A program made the position numbers and the translations under genes. A stretch of DNA of 10,645 nt from an uncultured bacterium (GTDB taxonomy: Bacteria; Planctomycetota; DG-23; SLPQ01). Positions 1 to 7,326 of this stretch are shown here, piece after piece (positions within the stretch are counted from its first letter, which is position 1; each line of letters starts with the position of its first letter). The notes below the pieces were generated by a model that had not been told where the DNA came from, searched no databases, and saw nothing but the letters and a program-made list of their open reading frames with translations. The stretch spans positions 1-10,645 of the forward strand of contig CALMGO010000547.1 in assembly GCA_937863625.1 (NCBI GenBank). The letters run 5' to 3'.

Positions 1-975
1 GTCGGGACCGGGACCCATCGCAGCGCCCCCGCCGACGAAATAAGGACCCTTGTCGGCTCGGACATCGCCGGCAGATACCGTGTCGTAAATCATAACTGCA
101 AAAGGGGTAACGTCCGCGCAGGCAAGTTCATTGACCCGATCACCAAACGCGAAATCCCTCTTGAAATCGACCGCCTTTATGTGAACGCGGATTTGAAAAT
201 CGTGACCGGGCTCGTCGAACCCCATATTTTCTGCGGCTTTTCCGGCGGCAGAAAGGCCATTTTGCCAGGAATAGCATCCCTTTCAACGATCAGAAAATGG
301 CACAGCCCGGAGATTGTCGCCCATCCCAAAAGCACCCCCGGCGTTTTGCAAGGCAATGTGGCGCATAAACTTACGACAAAGGCGGCAAAGCTCGTCGGCG
401 CGGATTTCGCGGTCAACGTGACGCTTAATCGCGACCGCGAGGTCACAGGAGTCTTCGCGGGGGATGTCGAGGCCGTTTTTGCCGCCGCCGTCGAGAGACT
501 CTCGTCATATGTCGTGACGCAACCCGTGGTCCCGGCAAAGGTTATAGTAACGTCAAGCGCGGGATGGCCGCTTGACAAGACTCTTTATCAGGCGATAAAG
601 GGCCTTGTAGCGATTTTGCCCGTGATGGCGAAGGGGGGCATTGTCGTGCTTGTCGCGAAATGCGACGAGGGGCTCGGAGATGCATCATTTGAGGGGCTCA
701 TAAGGAGCACAAAAGACGTCGTGAAATGGTCAAAGAGCGTCAAAAGCGGCCGAAAGTTCGAACTCGGGCAGTGGCAGTGGCAGCGGATGGGCTGGACGCG
801 AGAGCGCGGGCGCGTGTTTATCGTCTCACAACTGGGCGATTGTGATGCACACGCGGCGTGTTGTGAGTCAAAGGCGAGTCTCAACAGCGCCGTTCGTGAT
901 GCAGTGCGCGAAACGGGGGCCGGGAGAATCGTCGTCGTACCGGAAGGCCCCTATGTCATCACCAAGCACGCATGA
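1..975 (+). CDS. larA: LarA-family nickel-dependent racemase (5' truncated)
   Basis: The reading frame is open from base 1 to the TGA at 973-975, giving 324 residues; about 100 N-terminal residues lie outside the window (the family is about 420-430 long). LarA interconverts D- and L-lactate, or related 2-hydroxyacids in homologues, using a nickel-pincer nucleotide cofactor. Family landmarks are visible with the right spacing, in Lactobacillus plantarum numbering: GTGTHR (His108) at codon 6, VEPH (His174) at codon 75, GGRK (cofactor-binding Lys184) at codon 85, RKWH (nickel ligand His200) at codon 101, YQAIK (Gln295 and Lys298) at codons 197-200, and GQWQW (candidate for Trp358) near codons 258-260. 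The 10- and 16-residue gaps between His174, Lys184 and His200 are exact. The cofactor genes larB, larC and larE are not in the window. Family assignment is firm; lactate as the real substrate is not, because many LarA homologues act on other hydroxyacids. Confidence 0.93.
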   Translation, partial: VGTGTHRSAPADEIRTLVGSDIAGRYRVVNHNCKRGNVRAGKFIDPITKREIPLEIDRLYVNADLKIVTGLVEPHIFCGFSGGRKAILPGIASLSTIRKWHSPEIVAHPKSTPGVLQGNVAHKLTTKAAKLVGADFAVNVTLNRDREVTGVFAGDVEAVFAAAVERLSSYVVTQPVVPAKVIVTSSAGWPLDKTLYQAIKGLVAILPVMAKGGIVVLVAKCDEGLGDASFEGLIRSTKDVVKWSKSVKSGRKFELGQWQWQRMGWTRERGRVFIVSQLGDCDAHAACCESKASLNSAVRDAVRETGAGRIVVVPEGPYVITKHA

Positions 976-1358
976 GTGCATGGTGCACCGTGGAGCACGC
1001 CGGTCCATAGAAGGCGCGCAAAAGGACCACAAGAGACCCACCGAAGTCATCAAACACGTTCACACCACGCGCGCCATTTCAGGCGGAGGCGCACAGGAGG
1101 CAGATAAAAGGCACATAATGGAGCAGTAGAAGTCTAAACAGTAGCGCAGGACCTGCCGTCGCCGGGGAGAAAAATAACTTTTGAGTAATTGTTCGAAAGC
1201 GTGTTACCGATAAGCAATTGTAGTGATACCGCGACAAGCCACCAGGGGGGTTCAGTCAAGTATACGAGAGCTTGTTTTGCCGGTCTTGAAAAATGATGTG
1301 AAGGTCGTTCCCGTTGACAGGTCACCCTGGCATCGGTCCCCCAAAGGAGTGAAGGCAG
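976..1358. other. Intergenic region between larA and the HD-GYP gene
   Basis: This 383-bp gap has no convincing gene. A frame overlapping the end of larA runs to 1129 but has no ribosome binding site and a low-complexity, Arg/His-rich product. Immediately after the larA stop is a small inverted repeat, GTGCA (976-980) and TGCAC (984-988), without a T-run, so it is a poor terminator. The part from about 1170 to 1300 is more AT-rich and probably carries the promoter of the next gene, but no clear -35/-10 pair was found. Confidence 0.6.
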
Positions 1359-2318
1359 GTGAGTAAGGCCGCGCCACTTGGATATGTAGCGTGCGAAATC
1401 AACCTCCTTCAAGTCGACACGATCGTCGACTTCGACGTGTACATCTGGCCCGACCAGGGCACACACCCCGTTTTGTACCGAAGCAAGAAAGAGCCGTTTA
1501 ACGAGGAGCATCGAATACGGCTGATTCAGGCAAATCATTCAGAAGTATTCGTTCGCGAAGAGGATGCGCAGGCCGTCCATGCGTACGTCGAACGCAATCT
1601 CGACAGGGTCATCTCAAGCGATACGCTGGCCATAGACGAAAAGGCAAGGATACTCTACGACACTTCGATAAGGCTGGCGCAAGACATACTCGATAGGCCC
1701 GACGCGCATGAAAATTTCAAGCGCTGCGGGGACCTTGTCCGCAGCACTATTTCATACGTGATGGTGGGCAGGCACGCGGTTCATCAACTGCTCGCCTTGA
1801 AGTCGCACGACTATCACACGTATACGCACAGCGTCAACGTCTGCGCAATCGGCCTGGCGCTGGCGAGAGAGATCGGGATGGGGACGATGGAGGACCTGAC
1901 TGCGTTCGGCGTCGGGGCGATATTTCACGACGTGGGCAAGATGCAGATATCACAGGGCATACTGTCCAAGAAGGGGCCTCTGAACGAAACGGAGTGGATA
2001 GAGATGAGGCGCCATCCGCTACTGGGACTTGACCAGGTGGCTCCGCACGCCGGGTTTCCCGATAGAGGCAAGGCCGTAATCGAGCAGCACCACGAGTGGC
2101 TCGACGGGCGCGGATATCCCGGTAACCGACGCAGCGAGGAGATAGACCCTTTTGCAAAAGTGGCGGCCATCGCGGACGTATTTGACGCGCTCACGAGCAG
2201 GCGTCCGTACAAGGATGCGGTGGATTCCTATCCGGCGCTTGCGATCATGAAGGAGGAAGTCGGGACGCATTTCGAGGAAGAACAGTACCGCGCATTTGTG
2301 AGGCTTCTCGGACGATAA
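1359..2318 (+). CDS. HD-GYP domain c-di-GMP phosphodiesterase
   Basis: This 319-residue protein probably hydrolyses the second messenger cyclic di-GMP in the cytoplasm; no signal peptide or membrane segment is visible. Residues 1 to about 120 form an N-terminal domain of the kind that often precedes HD-GYP (DUF3391-like, low certainty). The HD-GYP domain follows: HTYTH at 153-157, the metal-binding HD in HDVGK at 190-194, HHEWLDGRGYP at 244-254 containing the GYP signature, and ADVFDALTSRRPYK near 271-284. The GTG start is chosen because AAAGGAG at 1343-1349 lies 9 nt upstream. All metal-ligand motifs appear intact, so it should be catalytically active. No receiver domain is present, so the input signal must come through the N-terminal domain or a partner. 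It is a monocistronic gene, convergent with the solenoid gene. Confidence 0.9.
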   Translation: MSKAAPLGYVACEINLLQVDTIVDFDVYIWPDQGTHPVLYRSKKEPFNEEHRIRLIQANHSEVFVREEDAQAVHAYVERNLDRVISSDTLAIDEKARILYDTSIRLAQDILDRPDAHENFKRCGDLVRSTISYVMVGRHAVHQLLALKSHDYHTYTHSVNVCAIGLALAREIGMGTMEDLTAFGVGAIFHDVGKMQISQGILSKKGPLNETEWIEMRRHPLLGLDQVAPHAGFPDRGKAVIEQHHEWLDGRGYPGNRRSEEIDPFAKVAAIADVFDALTSRRPYKDAVDSYPALAIMKEEVGTHFEEEQYRAFVRLLGR

Positions 2319-2425
2319 TCGTTTTACCGCGCGCTCTTGTCCTTGAGACTTTCCCGGCAATCCGTCTGTCCTCGATTCTTCTTCTCCCCCAGGACGCCGC
2401 CGACTCGAAAACTATCGTGCCAAAT

Positions 2426-2456
2426 GAAGAGGGGCGGGCTGTGCCCGCCCCTCTTT
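2426..2456. terminator. Bidirectional hairpin terminator between convergent genes
   Basis: A perfect 13-bp GC-rich stem (2427-2439 pairing with 2443-2455) closes on a TGT loop, and a 14th pair, G2426-T2456, is a wobble. It begins with AAGAGGGGCGGGC. Short T-rich stretches follow it on both strands. It lies between the HD-GYP stop (2318) and the solenoid gene stop (2477), so it can end transcription from both sides. T-runs are short, but the stem is very stable. Confidence 0.85.
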
Positions 2457-2476
2457 GTCATACAGTGGAGGCATGA

Positions 2477-5400
2477 TCAGGAGATGATCGTGCCGTCCGG
2501 GACGTCGCCGGCGACTACGAGCGCGCCGTCGGTCATGGTGCCGTTGCTGTCGAGGAACAAGTATGCGCCGTTGTATTCGAGGGCGTCGAGACCTCCGGTG
2601 AGGACGCTGCCGGTGAGGTCGCCGCCGATTTGGATATAGCCGAAGACGTATCCCTTTGTCGTCAGGCCGGCGAAGTCGCCGACTTCGGTGGTTATCTCAG
2701 TCGAGTCATCCATGCCGGAAGCGCCGAGAGTGATGCGCCCGATGGAGCCCCAGGCCTCGACGTCGACATTCATGAGGCCATCGGCCTTGATGCCTGTTAT
2801 GTTTCCTCCGCCGATATCGGGTCCGGAGCCGTTGTTATCCGATTCGAGGGAGCAGAGATAGAGGTCGACAATGTTGGTCTTGGCGGTAATCATGCCGACG
2901 TTTCCGGTGGCCTTGATCTCCCCGTCGAAGATCTTCGTTGCGGTGACGTTGCCCATATTGACCGCGATTGGATGGCCGCCACCGTCGTAATCTTCGGCGG
3001 CTATGTAGAAGCCGAGCATGTTGCCCTTGACGGTGATGTCGCCGAGGTCTCCCTCAGTGGCGATGGCGGCATCGTAAAGGTTACCGCCGACCGTGAGCGG
3101 GCCGAAGGTCGACGCGGAGTCGACATCGGATGCTATGATCGATTTGCCGATGGCGACGCGGCCGATAGCGCCGGTCGCTTCGACCTCGACGTTGATGACG
3201 TCCTGCTTGACCGCGAGCGCGGCAAGCGGGCCGTAGATGTCAAGCCCCGCGTGGATAATGGAACCGTTAACGTTGAAGTAGCCGGTGTCCGTGGCCGTGC
3301 CGCCATTGACTCCGAGCGTGAGATATGACCGGACAAAGTCGCCCTTTACGGCGACGCCTGCGGCAGTGGAACCGTGAAGGTCGATGCTCGAGTTGAGAAC
3401 CGTGCCGTTCACGCTGATGGGGCCAGCCTCGCCATCGACTGATATCTCGCCGTAAATAAACGACCCATTCACCTTCATCGAGTCGAGGTCGTTATCGACG
3501 GTGAGCGTCAGTGCGGAAGTGAACCTGGTGGTAAGCGAGGCGATATCCACTGCATTGAGCGAGAGATAAAAGACGGAGCCGTTGAGGGCGATCTTTTCGC
3601 CGTCGCGGAGCGTGAAGGAGCAGTCATTAATGTCGCCCTTGACGGAGAAGGACGTGTACGCGTCGATGTCGACGACGGTGCCGCCGTCGCTCGAGACCGC
3701 GCCGTTGACATTCATCGTGCCTACGGAATCGGCGTTGAAACGGACGTCATCGCCGTACATGGCGCCGATGACGACCCTGGAGGCGGAGGTCACGTTGATA
3801 ATGGTGTTGTACATGGCGCCCGAGACATTAAGCGTGGTCACGTTTCCGGCATCGAGCTGGGAGCCGCCGGCGAAAGTCCCGGCGACCTTGAACGTAGAGA
3901 TATCGCCGTCGATTTGTATTACGGAGTCGTGAACGTCTCCGGCGACTATGAAGGTGCTCATGCCGGCGTTAGAGTATATTCCAGAATTTGCAAGCATGCC
4001 GCCTTTGCCGATCTTGACGCTGGTTATCGCGCCAAGGCTCTCAACGCTGCTGTCATTCATGCCTGCCGCGGAGAAACTGACGACGGAGCCTCCGAGAGTG
4101 GTACTGAGGTTGCTGTCCCAGAAACTGGTGTCGACGGTGCTGTCCCAGAAAGCGCCCTTGACGGCGACCTTGCCGATGTCTCCGAGCGCGTTTATATGGG
4201 AGTCGATTATGGCGTTGGCCGCGACTGACCCTATGGGGCCGCCGGTCTGCGAGCCGCCGTCTTCGTACTGGGCGGATATCAGGGCATCGTTTATGACGCC
4301 CTTTACGGCAACAGTGCCGATTTCCGATGCGAGGATGTCGGACTCAAACAAGCCGCCCGCGCCGATGGAGACCTTGGAGATCATGCCTTCGGCGATGAGT
4401 TCCGAGTAGTACATGCTGCCGGTCGTGACGGAGTCTATGTCAAGTCCCGACATGATGTTCACGTCCCTGATGGACGCCTTTGCGATGACTGTGCCGATGT
4501 CGCCGGCCACAATGTCTATATTCCTGATGGAGTCGGCCTGGATTTTGGTGATGAGGCCATCGACCTCGACGCCGTAGCCGATGACGTAGTAACTGTCGAA
4601 GACCGAAATACTGTTGGTGTAGCCGGTCCCCATCATCCCGAGGTGGCCGTATCTTGCCGTTTGGATGAGGCCGACGTCGCCTGCGGCGATTATGACACCG
4701 AGGTCGCCGCCGATGGTCTTATTGGATATTGCGCCGACAGAGCCCTCTGCGGCGACGCTTAAGACGTCAAAGTCCGCCGCGCCGGTGACGTAGAGTCCGC
4801 TCGCATCTTCGGCGAACCAGACGTTTACGACGTCTGCACCCGCACCCGTGGAGGAGAGTGTGAGCTTGGAATTGGCGGAAACCACGTCAATCTCAAGAAG
4901 AACGCTTCCTCCCCCAACCACGTCAACAGCCCAGTATTCGCCGACGGGGGCGGCGGCGGAAAGTGCGATATTGATGGCTACCTCGGTGCCGTCGCCTGCA
5001 TCGTCAAAGACCTGAGCGGTGGTGGTAAAGGCCTGGCTCGGCAGCTCCGTGCCAGTGCCGGAGCCGATATAGGTGTCGCCGTTTACGACGAGGAAATGGA
5101 TATTACCCGCGCCGAGCGCGCCGCCTGCGGCGAAGTCGGCGATTTCAGTGCCGGCGTGGAGATGGAGGTTGCCGTTGATGTAGATGGTGCCGATATCATC
5201 GCCTGCGACGATAGAATGGCCTCCGGTGTCGGAGTCAAAGTCGCCGTTAATGAAAATCTGCCCAAGCCAGCCGCCGACGGCGACGGCGAAGTTGTTGCCG
5301 AGGAGGACCGTTCCCGCGTCCTCGCCCTGGTCGGCGATGCCGATATCAATGATGCCGATGTCCTGACCCGGAGCGCTGATGGATTCGGAGATAACGATGT

Positions 5401-5662
5401 CCGAACCGCCGCCATTGTCGCCAAGAATGTACATTTCGCTCGACACGTCGGCGCCGGAAAACTCTATGGTGCCGATATTGTCGCCGTTGCCGATGTCGCC
5501 GCCAAGTGTATCAAGGATCTCATACGACGACCCGTCCGGCCCGTCATAGTAGATCGTGATGACGTCGCCGTTGGTGTCAGTCCATTGCAGGACATCACCG
5601 GCGTCCACCACCGTTGGGGCAATGCGCTCCTCAAGCTCCTCCATCCTCAATTTGTCCGGCAT
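2477..5662 (-). CDS. Giant beta-solenoid repeat protein with N-terminal LEERIAP motif
   Basis: The product is 1061 residues of unknown function, probably an extracellular or surface protein. The ATG at 5662 is chosen because GGGAGG (5671-5676 on the minus strand) lies 8 nt upstream; an in-frame ATG at 5761 would add 33 residues with no such site. Residues 10-16 read LEERIAP, similar to the LEPR-xLL type N-terminal motif of large Planctomycetes surface proteins; no classical hydrophobic signal peptide is seen. Residues about 60-185 hold a few loose repeats, about 190-300 a Gly/Ala/Val-rich non-repeat domain, and about 305-1020 some 32 repeats of about 20 residues. The repeats follow an IGxVxVKGxIxDSxIxAxGD pattern, which suggests a right-handed parallel beta-helix. 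The sequence is very acidic and has almost no cysteine. The C-terminus ends shortly after the last repeat, without PEP-CTERM or an anchor helix. The gene stands alone, divergent from the protease gene. Adhesin, S-layer or matrix roles are possible but unproven. Confidence 0.85.
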   Translation of the reverse strand: MPDKLRMEELEERIAPTVVDAGDVLQWTDTNGDVITIYYDGPDGSSYEILDTLGGDIGNGDNIGTIEFSGADVSSEMYILGDNGGGSDIVISESISAPGQDIGIIDIGIADQGEDAGTVLLGNNFAVAVGGWLGQIFINGDFDSDTGGHSIVAGDDIGTIYINGNLHLHAGTEIADFAAGGALGAGNIHFLVVNGDTYIGSGTGTELPSQAFTTTAQVFDDAGDGTEVAINIALSAAAPVGEYWAVDVVGGGSVLLEIDVVSANSKLTLSSTGAGADVVNVWFAEDASGLYVTGAADFDVLSVAAEGSVGAISNKTIGGDLGVIIAAGDVGLIQTARYGHLGMMGTGYTNSISVFDSYYVIGYGVEVDGLITKIQADSIRNIDIVAGDIGTVIAKASIRDVNIMSGLDIDSVTTGSMYYSELIAEGMISKVSIGAGGLFESDILASEIGTVAVKGVINDALISAQYEDGGSQTGGPIGSVAANAIIDSHINALGDIGKVAVKGAFWDSTVDTSFWDSNLSTTLGGSVVSFSAAGMNDSSVESLGAITSVKIGKGGMLANSGIYSNAGMSTFIVAGDVHDSVIQIDGDISTFKVAGTFAGGSQLDAGNVTTLNVSGAMYNTIINVTSASRVVIGAMYGDDVRFNADSVGTMNVNGAVSSDGGTVVDIDAYTSFSVKGDINDCSFTLRDGEKIALNGSVFYLSLNAVDIASLTTRFTSALTLTVDNDLDSMKVNGSFIYGEISVDGEAGPISVNGTVLNSSIDLHGSTAAGVAVKGDFVRSYLTLGVNGGTATDTGYFNVNGSIIHAGLDIYGPLAALAVKQDVINVEVEATGAIGRVAIGKSIIASDVDSASTFGPLTVGGNLYDAAIATEGDLGDITVKGNMLGFYIAAEDYDGGGHPIAVNMGNVTATKIFDGEIKATGNVGMITAKTNIVDLYLCSLESDNNGSGPDIGGGNITGIKADGLMNVDVEAWGSIGRITLGASGMDDSTEITTEVGDFAGLTTKGYVFGYIQIGGDLTGSVLTGGLDALEYNGAYLFLDSNGTMTDGALVVAGDVPDGTIIS
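2610..4745 (-). repeat. Protein-level array of about 32 degenerate 20-residue repeats
   Basis: Counted by eye in the translation. Each unit starts with a hydrophobic-Gly pair, followed by alternating hydrophobic residues, a Lys/Gly/Asn-Gly turn, a second short strand around (D/N)(S/A)xI, and an acidic Gly-Asp or Gly-Asn turn. Examples are IGTVAVKGVINDALISAQ, LDSMKVNGSFIYGEISVDGE and FGPLTVGGNLYDAAIATEGD. The units are strongly diverged from one another, so this is an old array rather than a recent DNA amplification. Boundaries are approximate. Confidence 0.8.
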
Positions 5663-5717
5663 GACCGATACCTCCCAGTGAGCAAAACGGGCCAACCCCC
5701 ACTTGCAAATACTCTCA

Positions 5718-5733
5718 CAGTGCCTGGGCACTG
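5718..5733. repeat. Perfect 7-bp inverted repeat upstream of the solenoid gene
   Basis: CAGTGCC (5718-5724) and GGCACTG (5727-5733) are separated by two bases, 56-71 bp before the solenoid start codon. A second small palindrome, CTGATTTCAG (5731-5740), overlaps its edge. It could be an operator for a dimeric regulator or a short hairpin (6-bp stem, CTGG loop) in the 5' UTR. No regulator is identified. Confidence 0.5.
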
Positions 5734-5794
5734 ATTTCAGTCTGCTTTGAGGGCTGCGCAACCCGGCGTGAGCATCGGCCGCAGCCCCCCGCGG

Positions 5795-5812
5795 TCATCT
5801 CGGCGGAGATGA
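5795..5812. repeat. 7-bp hairpin in the divergent intergenic region
   Basis: TCATCTC (5795-5801) and GAGATGA (5806-5812) flank a GGCG tetraloop. There is no T-run on either strand, so it is not a standard terminator. It lies about 130-150 bp upstream of the solenoid start and could be in its leader or in its control region. The rest of the 5663-6160 region shows no convincing gene: frames on both strands lack ribosome binding sites and family features. Confidence 0.4.
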
Positions 5813-6055
5813 TACTAAACGTGTGGGGGGTAAGCCAAGTGAAAAAGCCCCAAAACTCAGGCTGATTTTTGGCGCGGTGGCTCGAAATGCCCACAAGGCG
5901 GCGCGCCAACGGCAAATGCTCACCTGGGGAGGTGCTCGACAATATGCCTTTCGCGCCGATACATGTGGAAGTCAACAGGGATGGGCGGTGCGAAGTGACG
6001 AACGCGGCATGGACGTGCGGGATCACCCGAAGTTGTGGACTGGCCGCGAAACCTC

Positions 6056-6085
6056 TGGACGGCCGCGGCGTCCGGGCCATATAAT
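6056..6085 (+). promoter_or_regulatory. Sigma70-type promoter for the PEP-CTERM protease
   Basis: A perfect TATAAT -10 box (6080-6085) lies 18 bp after TGGACG (6056-6061), a 4/6 match to TTGACA. Predicted transcription starts near 6092, leaving a leader of about 70 nt. The -10 box sits in a small symmetric context, CCAT-ATA-ATGG (6077-6087), which could be bound by a repressor. Confidence 0.6.
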
Positions 6086-6160
6086 GGGCCGTGTCAGGCT
6101 GTCGCGTGGGGCGATACGGGGGATTGACGAAACCTGACATTTATGTAGGGGAGTCCGGGC

Positions 6161-7003
6161 ATGCTGAAACACACCTCCAGAACCAGGTATGTTGCTGTTG
6201 TCGTCGTTTTCCTGCTGAGCGCCGTCTCGTCGGCCATGGTCATTGACAGGCAGGTCGTGATTCAGCCTATACAAGTGAGCGGCGCGAACCCGTCCATGCA
6301 GCTTTTTGAAAGCGAGATGGACAAGATATGGGCGCAGGCGGGAATCGACGTGGAGTTCTTGCCCTTCAGCCAGTACGACAGTCCCGCAGACTACAGGCTG
6401 GATTTTGAAGACGTGTCGCCCGGCGTGGATGTTTACGGGCACGTGACACCCGCGCCGTTTTTCGAGAGCGCCGGCGGCGGAAGCCTCGACCCTCTGGTCA
6501 TAAACATGTGGTTCGTTCATGAGATTTATGGGCCGGGGTTCGGTACTATTCTTGGAATCTCCAATTCCACCTATGTCCCGCCGACATACATACAGGCTTA
6601 CCTTAACGGCATTGTCATCTCGGACGAAATATTCGACTGGGGTGGTACGCCGACGACGCCGGGTGTGGACCTTTTCGACGTGCCGGCGCACGAACTCGGG
6701 CACAACCTCGGCCTCGTGCATCCGGAAGACCCCGTTCCGTACGGCTGGGGCTCGGCGAGCATGCCGCAGAACCTGATGAGCACTGACCATGAGTTTGCGA
6801 CTTCGATAGATGACATCAACCCTGACGGCCTGCTGCTGGACCAGCTCACGAGCCGTCAGATAGACATCGTGCGAAGCAGTATCTTCGCGCAGGAGTTTTC
6901 CGGGAATGTCGTTCCTGAACCGTCCACGGCGCTGCTGGTGGTCGCGGGGCTCGTGGGTCTTGCGGGTTTCAGGAAAGGCGCGCGCGTTCGACACCCACAC
7001 TGA
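6161..7003 (+). CDS. Secreted metzincin-like zinc protease with PEP-CTERM sorting signal
   Basis: This 280-residue protein has three clear parts. Residues 1-25 are a signal peptide: basic start, hydrophobic core VAVVVVFLL, likely cleavage after SSA. Residues about 27-230 form a matrixin-like zinc protease domain with HELGHNLGLVH at 177-187 (HExxHxxGxxH, three zinc ligands and the catalytic Glu178), followed by PQNLMST, which fits the Met-turn. Residues 251-280 are a PEP-CTERM tail: VPEPSTAL, a hydrophobic stretch (LLVVAGLVGLAGF) and the basic end RKGARVRHPH. PEP-CTERM proteins are cut by an exosortase and exported or attached outside the outer membrane; no exosortase gene is in the window. 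GGGGAG (6148-6153) lies 7 nt before the ATG. It is divergent from the solenoid gene, but nothing shows that the solenoid is its substrate. Confidence 0.9.
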   Translation: MLKHTSRTRYVAVVVVFLLSAVSSAMVIDRQVVIQPIQVSGANPSMQLFESEMDKIWAQAGIDVEFLPFSQYDSPADYRLDFEDVSPGVDVYGHVTPAPFFESAGGGSLDPLVINMWFVHEIYGPGFGTILGISNSTYVPPTYIQAYLNGIVISDEIFDWGGTPTTPGVDLFDVPAHELGHNLGLVHPEDPVPYGWGSASMPQNLMSTDHEFATSIDDINPDGLLLDQLTSRQIDIVRSSIFAQEFSGNVVPEPSTALLVVAGLVGLAGFRKGARVRHPH

Positions 7004-7117
7004 TTCGCAGCGCGTTTGTCCATGCGTCTTTCTCAGCGGCCGCTTTGTCCCTGAGTCATGCAAATCCTTCTCACGCGACGGCGCCACGAAAGGCAAAGCT
7101 GAATCCTACTTCGCCAC

Positions 7118-7140
7118 GGGGGCCCTCCCCCGACCGGTCG
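7118..7140. repeat. Adjacent GC-rich palindromes
   Basis: GGGGG (7118-7122) and CCCCC (7127-7131) flank a CCCT loop and are followed directly by the perfect 10-bp palindrome CGACCGGTCG (7131-7140). Together they could slow or end transcription after the protease gene, but no T-run follows. Confidence 0.4.
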
Positions 7141-7232
7141 GGACGTTCCGCACAGGCGGGTGAACCACGAAGGACCCTGTAGCGAATGGCGAATACGGAA
7201 GAGAAAAACGTCAGGCAGGAGCCCTTGACCTT

Positions 7233-7262
7233 CACGGTTATGGGTGTCCCCATTTAACCGTG
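7233..7262. repeat. 30-nt imperfect palindrome, REP-like
   Basis: CACGGTTA (7233-7240) pairs perfectly with TAACCGTG (7255-7262). Inside it, TGGG (7241-7244) pairs with CCCA (7249-7252) around a TGTC loop, leaving a two-base TT bulge. The shape (12 pairs, one bulge, small loop) and the GGGTGTCCCC core resemble repetitive extragenic palindromes handled by IS200-type REP-associated transposases. No transposase is adjacent and only one copy was noticed, so this is a tentative reading. It could equally be the 3' hairpin of the minus-strand gene. Confidence 0.5.
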
Positions 7263-7326
7263 TAAGCCCCTAACACATCGTCACCATCGTAGATAAAGTA
7301 CTTCACAGTTGTATTGTGGCTGGCAG

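Larger units (their letters stand above)
7004..7326. other. Intergenic region with hairpins, no gene seen
   Basis: This 323-bp stretch lies between the ends of two convergent genes. Open frames here are short and lack ribosome binding sites. No typical terminator with a T-run was found after the protease gene. It contains the two inverted-repeat elements listed separately (7118-7140 and 7233-7262). Confidence 0.6.

Noticed and set aside
842..1129. A 95-codon frame overlapping the end of larA
   Set aside because: Most of its N-terminal half overlaps the real larA frame. It has no ribosome binding site, and its composition is not protein-like.
1314..1336. TTGACA at 1314-1319 as a -35 box for the HD-GYP gene
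   Set aside because: No AT-rich -10 box lies 16-18 bp downstream; the sequence there is GC-rich.
2630..3328. A 232-codon open frame on the plus strand
   Set aside because: It lies fully inside the solenoid gene on the opposite strand. Its Asp/Val/Gly-rich product mirrors the repetitive codons of the true gene, and it has no ribosome binding site.
2580..4745. CRISPR or tandem DNA repeat array
   Set aside because: The periodicity is at the protein level with strongly diverged units; there are no near-identical DNA repeats with unique spacers.
5096..5734. A 212-codon open frame on the plus strand
   Set aside because: It is another shadow of the solenoid gene, with similar Asp/Val-rich composition and no independent gene features.
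5660..5761. Upstream ATG at 5761 as the start of the solenoid protein
   Set aside because: The extra 33 residues have no signal-peptide character, and the GGGAGG site fits the ATG at 5662, which places LEERIAP near the N-terminus as expected.
6023..7096. A 357-codon open frame antisense to the protease gene
   Set aside because: The sense strand encodes signal peptide, zinc site and PEP-CTERM tail, while the antisense product is Arg/His-rich without recognisable motifs.
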